46,491 bases of DNA from Nitrospira sp. (GCA_027020665.1 JALUVJ010000081.1:1-46491); one strand, 5' to 3'. Numbered from the stretch's first letter, positions 25,627-33,747 are shown. Made by a program: numbers and translations. Notes: generated by a model from the sequence alone, not told the origin.

Positions 25627-25784
25627 AGGAACCTCTGATTAAATCTGGGTTGAATGTTTCGAGAGATAAAATTTTCAGATTCAAAACGCAAATTGCAGGG
25701 AATCGCCCGCTATTTTCAAGATTTGCAACGAAGAAGCTGAAAATGTTCGCCGCGAAAAAACACATGACTTAATCAGAGGTTCCT
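25627..25784. repeat. Inverted-repeat-bounded intercistronic element, copy B
   Basis: A 158-bp element with perfect 16-bp terminal inverted repeats: AGGAACCTCTGATTAA (25627-25642) and its reverse complement (25769-25784). It aligns end to end with copy A at roughly three quarters identity by eye. Its right end contains the TAA stop codon of the periplasmic-protein gene, and its left end lies 18 bp before the SLC13 start codon. It is non-coding. Confidence 0.88.
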
Positions 25785-26398
25785 TTATGCGGTCTTTGCA
25801 TGGGGCGAAGACGCTCGACATCGGGCATGAAGGGCTTTTCCGATTTTCCGGTCTGGATTTTTTCCAAACTAGGCATGTGCCAATTCACAATCGCCAAGTG
25901 ATCCGAGGGCGAGGGATGCCGTGGGGAAACCGTGTGATAGGTCAATTCGATATAGGTTTCGTCAATTTCCCAAATAACCTTCGGACCCCGGAGCTGGGCT
26001 TTGGGTTTGCCCAAACGGGCGGTCCATTTGGGCAGCAGTTTTTGCACGAAGTCGGGATCATTGGCATCCTTAAAACGAATATGCACAATCGACAGCCCGT
26101 ACTTTTCATGGATACCGAAACTTACGGAGCGGATATCCGCTTCACCCAGGGCTTCGCCCGAAACCGTCAATTCGCCGTCCGAGGGTCCTTCATAGGCCCA
26201 AATGCCGCCCGGATCGGCGCGCTCCGGCATTTTCATCACAATTTCATATGCTGCGATTACTTCGTCCGCACTCATACCCCAAGTGACTTTGCCAAAACCC
26301 GCTTTTAGTGAAGGAGCTTCCTTGGCCTCAAGGGCATTCAAAAAAAAGAACAGGGGCGCCAACATCGAAAACACGCTTTTAAAAACCATTCGCCTCAT
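25769..26398 (-). CDS. Periplasmic protein of unknown function
   Basis: A 209-residue protein with a cleavable signal peptide (hydrophobic core MLAPLFFFLNALEA, cleavage near residue 25). The mature part starts FGKVTWGMSADEVIAAY, a pattern seen in many small periplasmic proteins where the WGMS segment begins the domain. No enzyme motif is seen. The ATG overlaps the lipase stop as ATGA. The last residues (GTSD) and the TAA stop lie inside repeat copy B, so the C-terminus may have been changed by insertion of the element. Confidence 0.78.
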   Translation of the reverse strand: MRRMVFKSVFSMLAPLFFFLNALEAKEAPSLKAGFGKVTWGMSADEVIAAYEIVMKMPERADPGGIWAYEGPSDGELTVSGEALGEADIRSVSFGIHEKYGLSIVHIRFKDANDPDFVQKLLPKWTARLGKPKAQLRGPKVIWEIDETYIELTYHTVSPRHPSPSDHLAIVNWHMPSLEKIQTGKSEKPFMPDVERLRPMQRPHKGTSD

Positions 26399-27294
26399 TT
26401 GCTTCCCTGAGAGAGCTTTGACTCAGTCCGCGCTTCCGCGCGATCGGCACACTTTTCATTGAGCCATTTCAGCAAATCCGCCACAACCTTTGTGCGTGCG
26501 ATCTCGTGAAAGACTTCGTGGTAAAAACCATCATACCATAATAGCTTTTTTTTCTGATTTTTCAAGCGTTCATACAAGGTCTTTGCACCTTCGGGGGAAA
26601 CAATGACATCGTCTCCGGCTTGCAAAATCAAGGTCGGCAAATCAATTTGATCGGCATGTTTTTGAAAATAGGCCTTCATCTTTTTAAATTGGATGTAAAA
26701 ACGGGGCGTTGCCTTCACAACGATGAGCGGATCTTTCGCCACCGCATTCACGACAGCGGGATCATGACTGCGCTTCTTGCGCGGACTGGGGTAACGGATC
26801 GAGACGGTCGGCGCTAAAAAATAAAGCAAGTAGCCCAACAGATCCAAATGAAAGGGTAAGGAAGGCACATCGAAGGCAGGCGATGAAAGCACCAAGGCAT
26901 CCACTGCACCGGGATGATCAATGCAAAAGGTGGCCGAGATTAATCCGCCCAGACTGTGACCCAGCAAAAAAATTTGTTCATCCGGACATTTCGCACGAAT
27001 CAAGGCCAGTACGGCCAAGAGATCATCGTGATAATCCTGATAACGCGCCACATCCACCCGCTTGCCGCCTGAAAGTCCGAAGCCGCGTTGATCAAAAGCA
27101 AAGCTCGTATATCCCCCTTCGGCCAAATCTTCCTGAAGCAGGGTATAACGGCCTTTGTGATCATTGATCCCGTGAACAATCAAAACCACCGCTTTTGAAA
27201 CATGCGGCGTCATCACCGCGTAAGAGAGGGTCATTCCTTCACGCTGAATAAAGGCTTCTTTAGCGGTAATCACACCCTCCGGAGCATGTTCCAT
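26395..27294 (-). CDS. Alpha/beta hydrolase, monoacylglycerol-lipase type
   Basis: A 299-residue serine hydrolase of the lysophospholipase/monoglyceride-lipase group. It shows VLIVHGINDHKGRY (oxyanion-hole HG), FAFDQRGFGLSGG, the nucleophile elbow LLGHSLGGLIS and the acid/His end LQAGDDVIVSP...YDGFYHEVFHE. No signal peptide is visible, so it is probably cytoplasmic. The substrate is likely a lysolipid or monoacylglycerol, by family. The start ATG at 27294 is placed just beyond the end of a 121-bp inverted-repeat element and has no good ribosome-binding site; an internal start is possible. Confidence 0.88.
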   Translation of the reverse strand: MEHAPEGVITAKEAFIQREGMTLSYAVMTPHVSKAVVLIVHGINDHKGRYTLLQEDLAEGGYTSFAFDQRGFGLSGGKRVDVARYQDYHDDLLAVLALIRAKCPDEQIFLLGHSLGGLISATFCIDHPGAVDALVLSSPAFDVPSLPFHLDLLGYLLYFLAPTVSIRYPSPRKKRSHDPAVVNAVAKDPLIVVKATPRFYIQFKKMKAYFQKHADQIDLPTLILQAGDDVIVSPEGAKTLYERLKNQKKKLLWYDGFYHEVFHEIARTKVVADLLKWLNEKCADRAEARTESKLSQGSK

Positions 27295-27295
27295 C

Positions 27296-27416
27296 TAAAA
27301 CCGCCGATTCGTCTGCAAGGCTGCGTTGTCAATCCTCCGGCGCCTCATCGTGCAAGAATACGCCTCAGTCGCCTGGTGGGCGCAGGCCTTGTCTTTCAGA
27401 CGATTTGGCGGTTTTA
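27296..27416. repeat. 121-bp inverted-repeat element
   Basis: Terminal 20-bp arms (27296-27315 and 27397-27416) are inverted copies with 18 of 20 matches, beginning TAAAACCGCC. The interior is GC-richer and has further partial complementarity (GCAAGGCTGCG against CGCAGGCCTTG), so the whole unit can fold into one long hairpin. It lies between miaB and the lipase start and is unrelated to copies A-D. It could be a hairpin-type mobile or REP-like element. Confidence 0.7.
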
Positions 27417-27508
27417 TGCCCATGATTCGATTTATCGCTTAAAAATTTCACCCCGGGCTTCTCAGAGTTTAGAGTTTCCCCAAGGCCCTACTTCTCAAAA
27501 AGCATGCT

Positions 27509-28855
27509 TTAACCCGTCAGAACAGGCATACGGAGACTTTGGCTTTTCCCCAAAAGCGTCGCCGCCGTGGCATCCGTGACCGCGATAGGGAGGATCTCCC
27601 CGATGCGATGCGGTGTTTCAGGGAAAATCACGGTCATGTTGCCTTCGGTTTTTCCCACCTGAAAGCCGGGGCGTTTATCCGATTCACCCTCAAGCATGAC
27701 CTTCAAAGTGGTACCGATTTTAGCTTGGTTCTTCTTCAAGGCAATATCGCGTTGCAGGTCGAACAATTCAACAATCCGGTCCGTTTTGACCTCCGGCGGC
27801 ACATCGTCCGGGAATTTTTTTGAGGCGATGGTGCCTTTGCGTTCCGAGTATTTAAAAATGTAGGCACTATCGAAACCGACCGCTTTCACCAGATCGAGCG
27901 TATTTTGATGATCGGCCTCGGTCTCGGTGGGGAAACCCACGATGATGTCGCTTGTGATTGAAATATTGGGAACGGTTTGGCGGATTTTTTCGGTCAGACC
28001 TACAAATTCATTCCGGGTGTAGGTGCGATTCATTAATTCAAGGATGCGGTTGCTGCCCGATTGCAGCGGAAGATGAATATGGGTACAGATATTCGGATGG
28101 GATGCAATCGCTAGAAGCAAAGATTCGGGAAAATCCTTTGGATGCGGCGATGTAAAACGAACACGCTCGACCCCCGGCACATCGGCCACCGCGACAATCA
28201 AATCGGTAAAACGCTGCACGCCGGCCCGATAGGAGTTCACATTTTGGCCCAGGAGCGTGACCTGAGAAAACCCCTGCGCGGCAAGGTGCCGTACCTCGCC
28301 CAGGACATCATCCAAAGGTCGGCTGCGCTCCCGCCCGCGCGTATAAGGCACAACACAAAAGGTACAGAAATTATCACAACCCCGCATGATCGTGACCCAG
28401 GCATTCACCCCGTCAAAACGCTTGGGGTCGATGCCCTGATAGGTTTCGTATTCGGAGAGATCGACGTCAATTTCCTGTTGTCTTTTTTGATTGCCCTGTG
28501 CCAGTTTGCCAATCAAGTCAGGCAAAGCCCGGTAGTTGTCCGGCCCGACCACCAGATTCACCACAGGATGTTTAAACATGTCTTTTTTCAGATTTTGCGC
28601 CATGCAACCCAAAAGGCCGACGACGAAGTACCCTTTTTCTTTGAACATCCGCTTTCGCAAGGGACGTAAGGTATCAAGGCGGCCGTAAATTTTGCGATAG
28701 GCATTTTCGCGGATGGCACAAGTGTTGATGAGCACGACCTCGGCTTCGTCAATGACGCGTGCGACTTCATGGCCCGCAGCAGCCAAGACCGACCGAATGA
28801 TCTCAGAGTCGGACACATTCATTTGGCAACCGTAGGTCTCTAAAAAAACCTTCAT
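27509..28855 (-). CDS. miaB: tRNA-2-methylthio-N6-dimethylallyladenosine synthase MiaB
   Basis: Radical-SAM methylthiotransferase that adds the 2-methylthio group to i6A37 of tRNAs. The N-terminal UPF0004 domain binds one [4Fe-4S] cluster through Cys10, Cys46 and Cys84 (YGCQMN, NTCAIRE, LGCMAQ). The radical-SAM cluster is Cys160, Cys164 and Cys167 (GCDNFCTFC). A TRAM domain forms the C-terminus. The 448-residue length is standard. It starts 13 bases after the mtaB stop, so both methylthiotransferases are in one transcript. Confidence 0.96.
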   Translation of the reverse strand: MKVFLETYGCQMNVSDSEIIRSVLAAAGHEVARVIDEAEVVLINTCAIRENAYRKIYGRLDTLRPLRKRMFKEKGYFVVGLLGCMAQNLKKDMFKHPVVNLVVGPDNYRALPDLIGKLAQGNQKRQQEIDVDLSEYETYQGIDPKRFDGVNAWVTIMRGCDNFCTFCVVPYTRGRERSRPLDDVLGEVRHLAAQGFSQVTLLGQNVNSYRAGVQRFTDLIVAVADVPGVERVRFTSPHPKDFPESLLLAIASHPNICTHIHLPLQSGSNRILELMNRTYTRNEFVGLTEKIRQTVPNISITSDIIVGFPTETEADHQNTLDLVKAVGFDSAYIFKYSERKGTIASKKFPDDVPPEVKTDRIVELFDLQRDIALKKNQAKIGTTLKVMLEGESDKRPGFQVGKTEGNMTVIFPETPHRIGEILPIAVTDATAATLLGKSQSLRMPVLTG

Positions 28856-28868
28856 TTCGTGTTCACCT

Positions 28869-30260
28869 TCATTCTGCCAATCGTCCGAGTGACAAACCGG
28901 ACTCTACGGCATCAATCCGCACGGACCGCACTTGTCCACATAAATCTTCAAGCGTTTCCACTCCCACACGCACGTAGTTTTCCGTCAATCCTGTAAACAG
29001 ACCCTGCCGGTTTTGGGTTTCAAAAAGAACAGAAACCGTTTTCCCAATGTGTCTGCGATAAAAAGCGTCGCGCAATTGCCCGGAAAGCGCACATAAGATT
29101 TTTGTCCGTTGTTTGATAACGGTCGAATGCACCGCGGGAAGCCTGCCTCGTGTCACGCGGGTACCCTTCCGCCGCGAATACGGAAAAACATGCACGTACG
29201 AAAAAGGGAGCGATTGAATCAAGGAAACCGTCTCCTGAAAAGCCGCTTCATCCTCTCCCGGAAAACCCGCCATGACATCCGTGCCCAAACCCAAGTTAGG
29301 CATGCGGGCCGTCGCTTCCCGCACAAAATCCAGATAGTCCTGCCGTGAATAACGCCGATCCATCGCGGATAAAGTTGCATCACTGCCGCTTTGCAGGGGC
29401 AGGTGTAAATAAGCACACAATTTTTTTGAAGTGCGCATTAAATCCAAAAGTTCGGAGGAAATCGTCGTGGGTTCAATCGAGGAAATACGAATACGCTGCA
29501 AGTTTTCGATTGTTTCCAGGGCACGGATCAAACCCGCCAAGTCTTTATCTTGCGACTGATATTCGCCCAAATTCACGCCCGTCAACACGATTTCGCGATG
29601 GCCGCGCGATGCCCAAACGGCGGCCTCCAAAAGCACATCCTCAAAGCTCCGGCTGCGCGAACGGCCACGGGTATAAGGAATAATGCAAAAGGTGCAGAAA
29701 AAATCGCAGCCGTCCTGAATCTTCACATTGGGCCGCGTCGCATGGTCAAAAACCGAAAGATTCGGCACGGTGAATTCACTTCGGCTGATTTGGGGATTGT
29801 GAAAAATCAAGGGCTCAGCACGTTTTTGAAGCGGCGCCCCCGCACCTGCATATCCTGAGATCAGCTCTTGAATCAATTCAGGCAGAGACATTTTATGATC
29901 CGTTCCGGCAATTAAATCCACGCCCCTCATTTGCCGCAACACCTCCACGCCGGACTGGGCATAACAGCCGGTGAGCACAATAAAGGTCCGGGGATTTTTT
30001 TTCAGAATGCGGCGAATCAGCGCACGGCACTTCGATTCGGCCTGATGCGTCACGGAACAGGTGTTGATCACACACAGGTCGGCGGGGGCGTCTTCATCGC
30101 ACACGCGAAATCCGGCGGCATCAAATCCACCCGCCAAAGCCCCGCTTTCGCTTTGATTCAGACGACACCCCAGCGCGCGAAAAGAAACCGTCCATGCCTG
30201 TTGCGGCTTCGTTGTAGTCCGTACCGTTTCCGTAGGTTCTAAACGTATCGTCGAGATCAT
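28869..30260 (-). CDS. mtaB: tRNA t6A37 methylthiotransferase MtaB
   Basis: Adds 2-methylthio to t6A37 of tRNA. The 463-residue protein has the three N-terminal cluster cysteines Cys32, Cys68 and Cys99 (ALGCRLNQ, NTCSVTH, TGCYAQ). The radical-SAM cysteines are Cys185, Cys189 and Cys192 (GCDFFCTFC). LGCRLNQSES together with KIQDGCDFFCTFCIIPYTRG is the MtaB-type pattern, distinct from MiaB. The first 25 residues are an extension. The ATG at 30260 overlaps the ferredoxin stop as ATGA. Its substrate modification t6A needs TsaE, encoded at 7.4-8.0 kb. Confidence 0.94.
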   Translation of the reverse strand: MISTIRLEPTETVRTTTKPQQAWTVSFRALGCRLNQSESGALAGGFDAAGFRVCDEDAPADLCVINTCSVTHQAESKCRALIRRILKKNPRTFIVLTGCYAQSGVEVLRQMRGVDLIAGTDHKMSLPELIQELISGYAGAGAPLQKRAEPLIFHNPQISRSEFTVPNLSVFDHATRPNVKIQDGCDFFCTFCIIPYTRGRSRSRSFEDVLLEAAVWASRGHREIVLTGVNLGEYQSQDKDLAGLIRALETIENLQRIRISSIEPTTISSELLDLMRTSKKLCAYLHLPLQSGSDATLSAMDRRYSRQDYLDFVREATARMPNLGLGTDVMAGFPGEDEAAFQETVSLIQSLPFSYVHVFPYSRRKGTRVTRGRLPAVHSTVIKQRTKILCALSGQLRDAFYRRHIGKTVSVLFETQNRQGLFTGLTENYVRVGVETLEDLCGQVRSVRIDAVESGLSLGRLAE

Positions 30261-30610
30261 TGGTTCCGCTTTTGCACATCGGATGAACAGGCCCAGGATC
30301 GCGGGATCAAGAGACGTGAGACCACTTCGCCCTGCTCGACATGTTTTTCAATCACTTCAAGCGCATCCGCTTCGCTTTTTAAACTGTACCAGACGGCTTC
30401 AGGGTAAACGACCACGGCCGTGCCAAAGGCGCAGGCATCCAAACAGCCCGCCTGATTGGCACGCACCTTGCCTTTGTGTCCGCGTGCGTAAAGTGTTTTT
30501 TTTAAATAATCCCGGATCGCGTTGGCCCCTTTGTCGGCGCAGCTTCCGCGTTCATCCGTTTCAGGACGTTTGTTCGTGCAAATAAAAATATGCTGTTGAT
30601 ATTTGCTCAT
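30257..30610 (-). CDS. Thioredoxin-like [2Fe-2S] ferredoxin
   Basis: A 117-residue protein with the cysteine pattern of thioredoxin-like 2Fe-2S ferredoxins: Cys11 (ICTNKR), Cys24 (RGSC), Cys56 and Cys60 (AGCLDAC). GTAVVVYPEAVWY follows, as in this family. It is a soluble electron carrier; partners are unknown. It sits just upstream of mtaB and overlaps it by four bases. A role as electron donor to the radical-SAM enzymes is tempting but only inferred. The ATG is 13 bp from the end fragment of repeat copy D and has no clear ribosome-binding site. Confidence 0.92.
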   Translation of the reverse strand: MSKYQQHIFICTNKRPETDERGSCADKGANAIRDYLKKTLYARGHKGKVRANQAGCLDACAFGTAVVVYPEAVWYSLKSEADALEVIEKHVEQGEVVSRLLIPRSWACSSDVQKRNQ

Positions 30611-30623
30611 GGCACTGCTGTTT

Positions 30624-30660
30624 AGGAAGCCCGGATTGAGTCATTAATTTTTTCAATATC
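30624..30660. repeat. Intercistronic repeat, end fragment (copy D)
   Basis: AGGAAGCCCGGATTGAGTC followed by ATTAATTTTTTCAAT aligns with the left ends of copies A and B over about 37 bp. The core and the other end are not recognisable. As with A and B, the end lies 13 bp before a minus-strand start codon. Confidence 0.5.
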
Positions 30661-30710
30661 ATCAATGGGTTCATTCCCAAAATAACGCACGCGCGTTTCC
30701 CCTTTTTTAT

Positions 30711-31070
30711 TTATTTTTCAATTGGAAAACCGGCCTGCCGCCAGCCGCCAAAACCACCTTCCATCGAGGCAACGGCAGTGTAGCCCATGTTTTTAAGCGA
30801 TTGCGCCGCCAAGGCGCTTCGACCGCCACCCGCACAATAAATCACGATACTTTTATCCCGATCGGCAAAATGCCGCTCGACGGTCATTTCAAGCACCCCC
30901 CGCGGAATAAACACGGACTGTACGATACGGCCTTCTTGCAATTCTTCCGCCTCGCGGCAATCAATCAATACAAAGTCTTCTTTATTGTCGATCTTTGTTT
31001 TGACATGCTCGGCCTCAAGCAGCATAATTTCTCTTTTTGCTTCCGTCATCATTTCTTTCCAACTTTTCAT
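30711..31070 (-). CDS. Rhodanese-domain protein
   Basis: The start ATG at 31070 follows AAGGG with six bases of spacing; the open frame extends upstream into the MoeA-like gene but lacks support. The 119-residue protein is a single rhodanese domain with LIDCREAEELQEG, the active-site loop YCAGGGRSALAAQ (Cys79) and GGFGGW. It probably carries sulfur as persulfide or is a regulator. It lies 25 bases after the MoeA-like gene and about 100 bases before the ferredoxin gene, so it is likely in the same transcript. Confidence 0.9.
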   Translation of the reverse strand: MKSWKEMMTEAKREIMLLEAEHVKTKIDNKEDFVLIDCREAEELQEGRIVQSVFIPRGVLEMTVERHFADRDKSIVIYCAGGGRSALAAQSLKNMGYTAVASMEGGFGGWRQAGFPIEK

Positions 31071-31095
31071 TTGATACCCTTTATTTCCTGTGTTT

Positions 31096-32100
31096 TTAGC
31101 TGTGGCCGGAAACAACCGCGCCCAAGAGATGCGCGATGACATCACGGCCAAAAAGCCGGAAGCCGCGCGCCGCTTCCGGGGGATGTCCCGCAACACAGAC
31201 CACGGGTTTGCCATCGGCCACACCCAATACAATCGGTTTGCCGGAGCGCATGGGAATGCCGTTCACAATCGTGCCGGGTGCGCCCGCCGCATCAATTAAG
31301 GCCGCAGTAAAATCTTCGCCGCCGACGGCCGTACCGCCGGAAATGACGGCCATGTCCGCCGTCTCCAAGGCCTTTTTCAGACGGCCCGTGAAATCGACCG
31401 GATCATCTTTTACAATGCCTTGAAACAGCGCATCCCCGCCGGCTTCCTCAATCAGCGCGGAAAGCCCGTGGGCGTTGCAGTCCCAAATCGCCCCGATGCG
31501 AAAAGGTTTCGTGGGCGGAATGACCTCATCACCCGAAGAAAAAAGCGCCACCTTCGGTTTGCAGGTGACAGGGATATTTAAAATGCCCTGACTGGCAAGC
31601 AGGAAAACATCGTCTGCTGAAATCGCGCGATGCCCGGAGAGCAGCACCCTGCCTTTTTTTCGCGACTCGCCCCGGACTTCGATATTTTCATGCAGCCGCG
31701 CCGGTTTTGAAACAGCGATTTGATCCCCCCTGCGCTTCACATCCCAGGCACGCACGACAGCATAGGGTCCTTCCGGAATAAAGCTGCCTGTCGTCACTTG
31801 CAGCACTTTTCCGGGTGCAAGGCCTGCGGCATCAGGCTGCCCCACCAGAATGTTTCCCGCCACATCCAATACAATCGGCCCCTCCGCGGATGCATCCTCA
31901 ACATCGGCCACGCAAAGCACATAGCCTTCCATGATTGAACGACTGTAGGGCGGGTCATCCATCACGGCTGTCAAGGTTTCGGCAAGGATACGTCCCCTCG
32001 CAGCCGACAGGGGAACGGATTCGGAGGCAAGCGGCCCTTTGGGCACCGCATTCAAAAACCGCCTTCGCGCATCGGAAACGGGATCCTCTTTTTGTGTCAC
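31096..32100 (-). CDS. MoeA-like molybdenum-cofactor protein, truncated/diverged
   Basis: The start is GTG at 32100, five bases after AAAGGAG. The frame continues to 32208 without an RBS. The 334-residue product keeps the MoeA order: LSAARGRILAE, DDPPYSRSIMEGYV (normally MDGYA), VTTGSFIPEGPYAVV, VALFSSGDEVIPP, and SGGTAVGGEDF (normally SVGDYD). True MoeA inserts molybdate into adenylated molybdopterin. Here Asp-to-Glu and loop changes occur, and the protein ends right after the MPT-binding domain with no room for the C-terminal beta-barrel domain IV. It may be a MoeA paralogue with a different task. A MoaB/MogA-like gene lies divergently upstream. Confidence 0.82.
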   Translation of the reverse strand: MTQKEDPVSDARRRFLNAVPKGPLASESVPLSAARGRILAETLTAVMDDPPYSRSIMEGYVLCVADVEDASAEGPIVLDVAGNILVGQPDAAGLAPGKVLQVTTGSFIPEGPYAVVRAWDVKRRGDQIAVSKPARLHENIEVRGESRKKGRVLLSGHRAISADDVFLLASQGILNIPVTCKPKVALFSSGDEVIPPTKPFRIGAIWDCNAHGLSALIEEAGGDALFQGIVKDDPVDFTGRLKKALETADMAVISGGTAVGGEDFTAALIDAAGAPGTIVNGIPMRSGKPIVLGVADGKPVVCVAGHPPEAARGFRLFGRDVIAHLLGAVVSGHS

Positions 32101-32209
32101 TGCGTCTCCTTTCATCTTAGAATGGTTAAATGTGTCCGATTTATTGAACAAATACATAGCATGAACCTCCCCCCGATTCAAGGTAATGCCCCGCCCCAAA
32201 TCATTCATG

Positions 32210-32238
32210 TTGGATTTTAAATGATTCTCGTTTATAGT
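32210..32238 (+). promoter_or_regulatory. Putative promoter of the MoaB/MogA-like operon
   Basis: TTGGAT (32210-32215) and TATAGT (32233-32238) with a 17-bp spacer, about 33 bases upstream of the start codon. Confidence 0.6.
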
Positions 32239-32270
32239 AAGGCAACTGACTTACGACGGAGCAACACAAG

Positions 32271-32750
32271 ATGGACTGGACGGTCGGCATTTTATCCGTT
32301 AAAGAAAAAGGCATCCTTCCCGGAGAAGATCGGGTGAGCAACGAAATCAAAAAGTTGATTACGGATGCAGGCGGCACGGTGACCGTTTCCGAGCGTGTGG
32401 AAGCTGATCGCACAAAAATCGAAAAAAAGTTAATCGTCTGGTCCGATCACCTCAAAACGGATGTCATTCTCACCGCAGGCGGTTCGGGCCTGGGGAAACA
32501 AGATTGCACGCCTGACGCCACACAGGCCGTCATCGACCGCGAAGTTCCGGCCATTTCTGATGTCATGCGCTTGGAAGTATTTCGAAAAAGCACAAAAAAA
32601 GCCGTCATTTCACGCGCCGTTTGCGGTATTCGCAATGACACGCTCATTATTAATCTCCCGGGCAGCGCAGGGCCTGCGCGCGAAAACCTTGAAGTGATTC
32701 TCGATACCCTGGATCACTTCGTGCACATGATCCGCACCCCGCCCGAATAG
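32271..32750 (+). CDS. MoaB/MogA-family molybdopterin-binding protein
   Basis: A 159-residue single-domain protein of the MoaB/MogA fold, which adenylates molybdopterin before metal insertion. It has VGILSVKEKG, the MPT/ATP loop LTAGGSGLGKQDCTPDAT (Asp conserved) and IINLPGSAGPARENLEVI. Together with the divergent MoeA-like gene it forms a gephyrin-like pair split over two promoters. Whether it is the main MogA or a paralogue cannot be decided here. GGAG lies ten bases upstream of the ATG. Confidence 0.9.
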   Translation: MDWTVGILSVKEKGILPGEDRVSNEIKKLITDAGGTVTVSERVEADRTKIEKKLIVWSDHLKTDVILTAGGSGLGKQDCTPDATQAVIDREVPAISDVMRLEVFRKSTKKAVISRAVCGIRNDTLIINLPGSAGPARENLEVILDTLDHFVHMIRTPPE

Positions 32751-32769
32751 AAATGCTCAAGAGGACGAT

Positions 32770-33021
32770 ATGAGCTTTGGTAGTCCTGTTGCCGTCATGC
32801 TGCTCTTTTCATTGCTCGCGCTCTGCGCGGTCTTTTTTGCCCTTCCGGCCTTGCGCAGCCCGCCACCCGGTTTTTCCTCAAAAAAATGTATCGACTGCAC
32901 ACTGCTTAATCACTACAATGCAAAACGCTGCAAAAAATGCGGCGGCCCGGTAAAACCGCTGCACAATGACGCAGACAATGAATCGGAGCACGACAATGAA
33001 ACATCTAAAATCAAGGAGTAA
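32770..33021 (+). CDS. Small membrane-anchored zinc-ribbon protein
   Basis: An 83-residue product with an N-terminal transmembrane helix (about residues 7-28), then two CxxC knuckles (KKCIDCTLLN and KRCKKCGG) forming a zinc ribbon, and a highly acidic/polar tail. AGAGGACGAT precedes the ATG. No function is known to me. It sits between the MoaB-like and VOC genes with gaps of 19 and 9 bases, so all are probably one operon. Confidence 0.8.
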   Translation: MSFGSPVAVMLLFSLLALCAVFFALPALRSPPPGFSSKKCIDCTLLNHYNAKRCKKCGGPVKPLHNDADNESEHDNETSKIKE

Positions 33022-33030
33022 AGGAGGAAC

Positions 33031-33420
33031 ATGGTTAAAATTACCGACATTGCATTCACAGGATATCCGGTAACCAATTTGGACGCCGCGCGTCATTTTT
33101 ATGAAGAGGTCCTGGGGCTGAACGCTAAAATTTATGCCGAAGAAGGGGACAAAGCCTGGGTTGAATACGAGTTGCCCTCCGGCACCTTCGCGATCAGCAA
33201 TGTTGCGCCCGACTGGAAACCCTCAACAAGCGGGCCTTCAATTGCCTTGGAAGTGGCGGATCTGAACACGGCACTCAAAGATCTCAAAGAAAAAGGCGTG
33301 CCTATTGTGCTTGAGCCTTATGAAAGCCCGGTGTGTACTTTAGCCGTTATTTTAGACCCGGATCGTAACTCGATCACGCTCCATCAAAGAAAACCCTGTC
33401 ATCCGGACTACGCAGGCTGA
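33031..33420 (+). CDS. VOC-superfamily (glyoxalase-like) protein
   Basis: A 129-residue protein starting after a strong AAGGAGGAAC. The vicinal-oxygen-chelate fold is indicated by FTGYPVTNLDAARHFYEEVLGL at the N-terminus, the middle ALEVADLNTALKDLKEKG and the C-terminal ILDPDRNSITLHQRK. It could be a lyase, dioxygenase or binding protein; the substrate is not evident. It lies in a small operon with the Dabb gene. Confidence 0.9.
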   Translation: MVKITDIAFTGYPVTNLDAARHFYEEVLGLNAKIYAEEGDKAWVEYELPSGTFAISNVAPDWKPSTSGPSIALEVADLNTALKDLKEKGVPIVLEPYESPVCTLAVILDPDRNSITLHQRKPCHPDYAG

Positions 33421-33450
33421 ATCCCGCCGCAGCGGCAAAGGAAACGAGAC

Positions 33451-33747
33451 ATGCTCAAGCACATTGTCATCTGGCAATTAAAAAATGGGGCGGAAGGCCG
33501 TTCAATTACTGAAAATGCAAAGGTTTTAAAAGAGACGCTGGAATCGCTTAACGGGAAGATCCCCGGACTTTTAAAAATAGAGGTCGGTTTTGATGAAAGC
33601 TCGGATGAAGCGGATATCGTTTTATATGCGGAACTCGAAGACCGCCAAGCTTTGGCCGCATATCAGCAACATCCGGAACATCAGGCCGTTATTCCCCTTG
33701 TACACAAGCTCTGTACCGCACGTCGCGTTGTGGATTACCTGCTTTAA
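33451..33747 (+). CDS. Dabb-domain (stress-responsive A/B barrel) protein
   Basis: A 98-residue protein with the Dabb signature: MLKHIVIWQLKNGAEG at the N-terminus, IPGLLKIEVGFD in the middle, ADIVLYAELEDRQALAAY and PEHQAVIPLVHKL at the end. These small dimeric ferredoxin-like-fold proteins include heme-binding and stress-induced members; the precise role here is unknown. It is last in the plus-strand cluster, converging on pntB. Confidence 0.92.
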   Translation: MLKHIVIWQLKNGAEGRSITENAKVLKETLESLNGKIPGLLKIEVGFDESSDEADIVLYAELEDRQALAAYQQHPEHQAVIPLVHKLCTARRVVDYLL

